Source: Elephas maximus indicus (Eukaryota > Chordata > Mammalia > Proboscidea > Elephantidae). From it: DNA of 64,000 bases. The position numbers and the translations under genes are program-made. Of the stretch, positions 52,601 through 61,600 are shown one piece after another. Under the pieces are notes generated by a model, which did not search any database, was not told the DNA's origin, and worked only from the letters and a program-made list of their open reading frames with translations. The stretch covers positions 17,207,001 to 17,271,000 of the forward strand of contig NC_064842.1 of assembly GCF_024166365.1 (NCBI RefSeq), given 5' to 3'. Numbering within the stretch: position 1 is the stretch's first letter; each line of letters starts with the position of its first letter.

Positions 52601-55600
52601 CTCCTTATGAGGCTGTTGTGAGGCTACAGAGAGGTGTGTGTGAAGTAACATGCTGCCTGACACATGTAGATGTTGCCTGTAAAATGAGAGCCATTGCTTT
52701 TTTTAGTTGTGAAGAATCGAGGCTTATTAGCAGAGACTTGGAATTTATTGGTAAAACAAATAAGTTTGTGTATGAGGTCCTTGATTTGGAAGAATGGATA
52801 TGTAGGGGGGAAAATATTGTATATTCATAATTATAATAAAATAGTAAATATATAAACCTAGAACCTGACATTTTTTAAGATTAAATTTTTACCAATTATG
52901 ATATGTTCGTTAGAATGATCGTGATCCTCGTTTACGTGAGAGATCAGTGGCTCGAAATTCTATATTAGACCAATATGGGAAAATTCTTCCTAGAGTCCAG
53001 CGAAAATTAGCCATTGAACGAGCTAAACCTTACCATCTGACAACATCATCAGTTTTTCGAGAAGGTAAGATTTCATTGAAGAATGGCAAATTATTTTGCT
53101 AGAAAAGATACTGAATGCTTACCTTTCTGATACCAAAATGGAGCGGAACTGGGCCATGCTTGGCTCTGTTGTACATGCAGTCTCCATGAGTCGGGCCAAC
53201 TCGATGGCAGCTAACAACACATTACTAAATAAACTGTAAAAAGTTCTGACATTTAACTGTTTTGCTGCTCTGTGCACAGGTCCCTGTGTTTTTAGTGGCT
53301 GCTCTTCCCCAAGAAGTGCAGGACTTTGTCAGAATTTTTTACAGTTTATTTAGTAATGTGTTGTTAGCTGCCATCGAGTTGGCCCGACTCATGGAGACTG
53401 CATGTACAACAGAGCCAAGCACGGCCCAGTCCCGCTCCATTACCACTGTCGGTTGGGGGTCAGACCTTTGTGAGCCATTGGGTTTTACTTTATTGGCTGA
53501 TTTTTGGAAGTAGATCACCAGCCCTTCCTTCCTACTTGATAAATATAGTGCAGAAGAAATAACTCTTTTTATTTCCGTTGATGACTCTTGTCCAACTTCT
53601 AGAGAAATGTGGAATGATTTTTATCACCATTTCCTAAAAGCCCAAATTGTTAAATTCCTGCTTAACTACAGTTAAACCAAATATAATTCTAACTATACGT
53701 ATTTTATGATCTTTGTTTCCAACCATTCTTTTATATTAATTCTTCTATTAATAAATTCCATGGTGGTAGAGATGAAATTAAATGCTATTATATTCTTTAT
53801 CTTACAGTTTCTAAACCCAGACCATTATCAGCAGTTCCCAAGCAACCTGTAACAGGGACTGTGTTAACAAGATCTGCTTTCATCAATAATGTGTTATCTA
53901 AAATTGGAGAAGTTTGGGCAAGCAGTGAACCTAAAAATAGCACTTCTCCTTATATTAGGTATGTTTCTCTTCATACTACTTGTTAATCTCTTTTGGATGT
54001 CAGCAACATTTATAAACAAGCCAACCTAATTGTCCTAGCTTATTAGAAAAAACAAAAACCAAAGCCAGTGCTGTGGAGTCGATTCCGACTCATAGCAGCC
54101 CTATAGGACAGAGTAGAGCTGCCCCATAGAGGTGCCAAGGAGCACCTGGCGGATTCCAACTGCTGACCTTTTGCTTAGCAGCTGTAACTCTTAACCACTA
54201 TGCCACCAGGATTTCCTCGTAACTTATTAATGTATATAAAAAGCAAAAACTTTTTTAACATTAGCTACTTTCCTTATAAGAATGGTTTTTATCTTTAAAT
54301 TTAAGTGATACATGTTTATCGTTATTTGTAAATAATACAGAAATGTACAGAGTAAAGGATGAAAGCCCTCTCCTCTTTCACCGAATCCTACCTTCTTATA
54401 GCAGTTTTAAGTTCACGTTCCTTTTGATACATAATCAAAAGTTAAATTCTTATTTTCTTTCTAGTCCTAACATAGAAGAACCATCTCCTATAGCATATTC
54501 TCTCCCAGACCCAGAGCTACCTGAGGCATTTGTTGGAACACCAATTTCAAAAACATCACAAAAAATTTCTAGGTAAAAATTTAATCATTCTTAAGGACAC
54601 AATGTGTTAGATGATAATTACAGCTATAATTTTTAATTATCTTTAAAATGTTACAAATGTTGTTTTAAGTTTCTGAATGATCCCCCTCCTCCCAAACTGG
54701 TATTTACTAGACAATTTTTTAGAGCAGTTTTAGGTCTACAGAAGAATGGTACGTAAGGTTCAGGGAGTTCCCATATTGCCTCCTTTGAATGGTTTTTTTT
54801 AGTACTTGGCTTTTATTTTAATTTGAGCAGTAGTATAGTAATTTTAGGAAATTTTGCATCAACTGGTATTCTACCTAAAATTTTGCTCAAAGAGAGATTT
54901 CAGACTGCTTAGGGGAAACAAGCAAACTTGGAACTTTCTTTGGTTAGCTTTTTGTCAGTTGACCCCTGAGTTACTTGGTTTTATAGTTAATTTCTAGTTA
55001 AATTTGGTTGACTCCTAGAAATTTTCTCCTATACAACAGAACCTACTACTAGAATGTCTTAAGTGGTTTATGATACAGGAATACTTTTATATCTTACCTA
55101 TGGTATTAGAAAAGTAAATAGTTCTCAAGATTTGCATCCAGGATGAAATTGTGAGTGTAAGTATTATTTATTTAAGAACCTTAACTAATTGAAAAGTATT
55201 CATAATCAATGTATTGGTCGTTTATCATTAGTAACATACCTGTGATTGTAAATTTTATCAAGTACGGAAATATTTTATAGGAATAAATTATCTGAATATT
55301 TGATACTAAGGATAAGATATTTAGGGTAAGAACAATTTACAAATAGTTGAGGCCAAAGCTGTTCGAAGAGTGCATAATTGGCATCTTTTCAAAGGTTAAA
55401 GGGATTTTTTCTTCTTTGCATTATATTTAGTTGTTTTCCATTAATTATGCTCATGAGATGGTAAGAAACTAGTTTTAAATGGAAGTCATTATTCATGACA
55501 TTTTCTTTCTATCAGTAGTTTTAATTTTCCTCATGTCATTTTCTCTTGGTCCTTTTGTGCTTGAGTAGTTGTGGAATTTTTAGGGCATCGAGGGACATTA

Positions 55601-58600
55601 TAAAAGTTTTTAGGGTTTTTACGAATGGCCCAAGGGCTTGATAAAGAGGTATTATGTGTCCAGTGAGAATTCTTTAAAGCCAATATTAACTTAGATGGAA
55701 GAGAGCCGATTGAAATGTGAATATTTATCTTTTATAAAAATTATTCTATCCCTAATTCTGTATTTTCAAACTGGTTTGCATTAGTGAGTAGTAAGTTTAA
55801 TGGGTTCTGACTAGCATATTTAAGGAAATAGGATAATATAGTGTCAGCAGACACTGCATATAGTAAAGGAAAGTGCTGTTTAGGGTAATTTCTGTTTTGT
55901 TTATGTGTGTGATCCAAAATGTATTTCTTATTTGGATCATGATCAAAAAAGTTGTTGAATCAGTTGTGGAAATCCCAAGACCTAATATAGTATTTAAAAT
56001 TTCTTAAGTATCTTAATTAAAAATATTTTGCCTTGATAAATTTTCTAGTATGACTTAAATAATCGTAATTTTGTTTTTATTAGTGTAATAATTTGCTCTG
56101 TGCCATTCGTTGTACAGGCTCTGCTTTGGGGAAGCGGTCATTCATAAATGGGTACCTCAGACATAATATTTACACACTGGAAAGCATTTAACCAAATTTC
56201 CATTTGGTTCCATATTGGATAACTCGATATAAAAGTGAAAAATTTACATATACAGAATTTGAATATAAAAAAGGTAGAGAAGGAAAAGAATTAGAACAGA
56301 AAGTTAACGTCTAGCAGCATGATCCTGAAAGAGATATCTGGATCTCTTCATTGTTCATGGAAATCTCAAAGCTGTGCTTAGGACAGAATAACAAGTTGGA
56401 CAGACCCTGTATTAAGTAAACGCTTCCTGTAAATATTTCTCCACTGGGTAATAGGTTGGGTGTTAAAGCAGCTGTGGCCTGTGTTGGTCTACCAGCCCTA
56501 ATAGCAAAAATCTCCTCTGAACAGAAGATAGAGCAACGAGGAAGGCAATAGCAACTGGACATTTTTATATCTGGGTACTAAAGCAGGCTGTATTTTTCTG
56601 GTTATTCTGTACTAAGTCACAGTGGCATTTTGGGGAAGTAAAAGGGTGTTGTTTCTATCACTAGAAACCAACCCAAAACAAACCTGTTACCGTTGAGTGA
56701 ATTCCAACTCATAGCAGCCCCTATAGGACAGCGTAGAACTGCCCCATAGAGGTTTCCAAGGAGTGGCTGGTAGATTGGAACTGCTGACCTTTTTTTTTGG
56801 TTAGCAGCCAAGCTCTTAACCACTGCGCCACTAGGGCTTCATCACTAGAAAATAAAACCATAAAATAAAACTGTTAGTAGATTGGGGAAAGAGAAGTGAC
56901 CTGTGCAAATGATCCAGCACAAATTGTAATCTGAAAATTTCACTTCAGAGTTTAAATTATTTATCTGTAAATTAAGTTTTTAAGCTTATTGGGACTATGC
57001 ATGTTTTAATACAAGCCATCAATGACATCAGCGTTAGTTGATATGAACGGATTTGGGACATTATGGGAAAGCATTCAGTAGAATTTTGAGATTATATTTT
57101 GTCATCAAAAGTCATTTTTAAAAATTAACCCTTTTTTAATCAGTCTAGTCTTCGTCGCAATATTTAAAATTTTTTTAGCATTTCATTTTCATTTGAAAGT
57201 AAGTGCCTGGCCCGTGATAGGGACTTGGTAAATATTGGTAAAAGAGAGGGAGGAGTTCTAGAGTTCTTTTCTTCACTACTGAATTAATAACTTTCTGACC
57301 TTTTGAACTAATGGTAGCAGTTTGGGTTACATTAATATACGTGACTGAATTTATATTTTCATAAGGCTGTCATATTTACTAGTGAATATAGATAGCACTA
57401 TAGAAGTTTTGAGTAGTGCAATGAAATATTAAATTTTTTTGTTTCTTCAGAATAGCTTAATAAATAAGTATTCAGGATTTTTCTGTTCATACGTGTACTC
57501 TGATTACAGACTGCTGGATTTGGTTCGTCCTGTTTCCCAGCCGTCTCAGTATGTGGATTTTATTCAGCAAACCCAGACCCCCTCCACAAGATCTCCTTTG
57601 TACCTAGCATCCACTTCATTGCCATTAAGTCACTTAAAAGGATCACATCAAGACGCCTCGAGGGCATCAGAATTGCATTTACTTGAAACTCCTCTTGTTG
57701 TTAAGGTGAGTATTATATACCCAGCAAATGAAGCTAGAGAATTCTTATTTTCAAGTGTCAGAGAGAAAATAAGCTTTTTAATTGATATTTCTGGGTCATC
57801 ACTGGCTTTAAGCTACTGCTGCTTTTTCAAATAGGTGTCTTCCTAAAATGCTTACGTTTTATATTTTTATATCTTCTTAAACGGAGCTTACTAAATTTAC
57901 CCTTCTCTGCTTAAGTAACATGATACCTAAGGTTATCAATCACTCTGTTTGGAATGTATTCTAAGGCTCTGTGTAGTTGTTGTAAATTGGGTTTTGTTCT
58001 TTGCAAAATAGCTTTCACGTTTCTCGGGTTTGCTTGCTTGCTTTTTTCTTCCTTCTCTTTCTGTAACTCCGTTGCTGGTACCATTAAGCTGTTATTTCTT
58101 CCACCTGTCAAGTGCTTTTGAGTTCTTAGGTTTATTTTATTTGTCTTAATTTTCTGACTCCGTTGATAAGACTTTAAACTATTACTCCTTCCTCCTGTCA
58201 GTGTGTCTGTCTTTAAATTGCCATTACTAGTGGTAACTGAGCACAATGATCTTACACCTTCCCATTTTCAAAGTGTTTGTACAGATGGTATCTCCTTTTA
58301 GCTCCTTGTCCAGTGTTCTGTCCCGGATCCCAGAAGCTTTCTTCTTCTTTTATTAAATTGTTTCTAAGTTATCTTTCTGGATCTCCAGAAAATGAGGGGA
58401 TTATTTTTCAAGTTGAATAAAAGGTACTTCAATAAATGCTAGTCCTAAGATAACTATTAAAAGAAGTTAATAAGATTATTAGCTATCTAACACTTAGTTT
58501 CTGTCTTACTAATTGGCAGTTTATTTTTGAAGTTGCATTGCGGTGGAAATAACCAAAGCTTTTAGAATGATTCTGAATGGAATTTTATGTTTTGTAGCCT

Positions 58601-61600
58601 TACATAAAACAAGCCCTTGTGGTGCAGTGGTTAAGTACTCAGCAGCTAACTGAGAGGTCAGTAGTTCGAACCCACCGGCCACTCCACCAGAGAAAGATGT
58701 GGCAGTCTGCCCCCATAAAGATGACGGCCTAGGAAACCCTACAGGGCAGTTCTACTCTGTGATACAGGGTTGCTATGAGTCAGAATCAACTCGTCGGCAC
58801 ACAACAGCAACAGAAACAACGTCCTCACATATACAAAGCTCTGACTAGAATTTTGTATTTTTTTAGTAATTTGGCATAAAAATGTTTATTCATGGCCTAT
58901 GTTATATAGGATTAAATGTGCTTATTGGAGATGAAAATGTAGCCACTGTTGTGACTGTTGATTGACCCAGTCTGCCCTTTATAAGTGACATTTACAAACA
59001 GTAATGGTGGAATTTCATCTGCTCTTTGTCATAGAAAGCTAAAACTTTGGCCATGTCGGTTACTTCCTCTGGATTTGCCGAGTTTACTCCTCAATCCATC
59101 CTAAGGTCTGGTCTTCGAACAACACCTTTAGCATCTCCCTCTTTGTCACCTGGAAGGTCTCTTACTCCTCCTTTACGACTTAAAGAAACTAGAATTTCAT
59201 TCATGGAAGAAGGCGTGACCACAAAATGGACGGCTGGAGTAAGTTTAATAATCATTAGAAAGAACTTAATAAAAATATATTAGACAAATCAATTTAAATA
59301 ACATCACTGTAGATTTTTGTTATATAATCATCAGTCATGAAATCAGAAAACATTAGATCTGACAGAAACTTAAGGCCTGGCTGAGCCAAACCTGTCAATT
59401 TACAAGTGAAGAAAATAAGGCTCAGAAGCACCAAGTCAGCTGCCTGTAGTCAAATAGCTATTTGGTGGCAAAAATGGGACTAGAATCCAGACCTCTTAAT
59501 TCTTGGTGTATTTTGTTGTTTCTCTTGAGATTTAAGTTTCCTTATTGGTTATCTATTTAAGATGTGTCTTCAGAGCTCCATTGAAGCTTAATAGGAGCCC
59601 ATTTACTGATTGTTGGTGATCCTGCTTGTTCTGTGTTTTAGTCTTTTAAAAATACCAATTTATTACCAATTAAGGAAACAGGAACAGCCATTAAAATTTA
59701 ATCATGTATCTGAAGAGAACGGATTTAGGACAAGTGAGTTTTGATGAGGAAGAGAAATAAGGAGTATAGAAAGGGTGGGTATGATTGGAATGGATAACAT
59801 AGGACTAAACCTGACTTGATTTTTACAGTAAAATTTAAACTTTTTTTTTCTTGCAAAATCCTACTTTACAGGTTGCAGATGACAGCAAAACAAAAGTATT
59901 TATTACTACACCTTTCCATAAATGTGGAGTTCCAGCAGAAACTGAATGGGTGAAGAGCAAAGATAAAACCACATCTTTTTCCCTGACTAGTCCTGAGAAG
60001 GACCATCAGGAAATGGATATGAGGTCACCGGATACACCCTCTCAAAGTCTGGAGAAACTGGACATGAGCAAAGAAAACAGCATTGCTTCAACCAGATCAG
60101 ACCAGACTACCTTGGAGTATCAGGACGCGCCAGGACCAGAAGACTTTGAGGATATTTTCCTAGTCACTAAACCAGCAGGCCCTTCCACTGAACTACGTAC
60201 TAATTTAACTGAGCAGACTGAGAAGGAAGGTGATGAAGATGTGTCTGAGTCAGAAGGAACTCCTCCAGACCTAGAGAAACAAACTGGTAAAAACTCGGTT
60301 TCAAAGTATTAAAAATTGCTGTTAATGTCCCTCAGTAAAATATGGAATAGAATTTTTTTCCACCATAAGTAAAGCATCAAGGTCAAATAATAATTGTATG
60401 CTATTCTTTCAACTTACTAGTATGACAGATGGACATTGTTCCACTTGTTGTAAGTAGGTATGAGATTTGGTGGAGGGGAACTTGTGTGTGTTACTCTTTT
60501 TATTTGGCCATGAAATTTGGAAAAGAACAGTGATGTTTAAGGAGGGGAATTTAAGATTCCATAGTCAGATTTCTGATTACTTTTTTAAGGTCTTCCTATC
60601 ACTATGAGAAATAATAATAACTGACTTTACAGAGTAGATTGATGTTATAATTTTTATCTTATCCAGCAGCCTCAATTTTCTTTAATGCTGCTCAGAAACT
60701 GTTCTCCATGCGCACCACCAGAAATAATCACTGGGCAATCAGGATGAATGTCCAAAGGCCCATGAATTTATTTTCTTTATATTTATTTATCAGCAATTTT
60801 TTTAGCTTTCAATATGTGTACACCAGGTAATCTCCTACTGTGCGTGTGCTAAGTATTGAGGATCAGATAGTGAGGAGAGTACCTGCCCACATGGAATTTG
60901 GATCTTAGTGGCCTATATAGACAAGCAAAGTAATTATAATGCAGTATGATAAATGCTATCCTGGAGGCCATAGAAGAGACGAGGGACAAAGTAGGAAAAA
61001 GAAAGACTTGGCTTAGAATTGGTGGATCGGAAAACTTAGCCTATTTTTATGTTGCTTACTCTAGACATAGTTTTACAAGTTTATTTAAAGGGAACCCCTG
61101 ACTTTTAATCTGTAAAACCTAAGGCTTAAGTGATTGCTTTTGGGAAATGTTTTTTTGTCAAGGCTGAACTAAGATTTCTTAAAATGTGAATTTTTGAGCT
61201 TATGTCTTTCCTTAATAAGCAGGTATTAATTGCTCTAAGAACCTTAGGACTATGTGCATAATAACACGTCTAGAAATTTACATTGCTTTTTTGATGTGTC
61301 GTGTTCCAATAAAATACTTCAGTGGTAGATATTAGATGCAAATGTCCATGACAGTAGCTTTATTGATTTTTCTTACAATGATTAGACAGTTTCAAATAGA
61401 AATTTGTATTGTTTTTATGAGGGATCATATGTATAACACAAACTCTGGGACCACACAGACTAGACTTGAGTCCTAGCTCAGCTGCTTCCTAGCTTTGTGA
61501 TCTGGAATAAGCAACATAACCTCAGTTATGTAACTTTAGTTTTCTCATCTATAAAATGGTGATAATAGTCAGCTTCCTTAGATGTTGAGGATTGAGTCCG

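Noticed and set aside
52516-52830. 104-codon plus-strand ORF in an AHCTF1 intron
   Set aside because: It lies over a MIR relic, and the ELYS protein match runs directly from exon 22 to exon 23 without it.
1459-58815. tRNA-like A and B boxes at many sites
   Set aside because: They belong to the tRNA-derived heads of AfroSINEs; flanks show SINE bodies and target duplications, and no cloverleaf tRNA gene is present.
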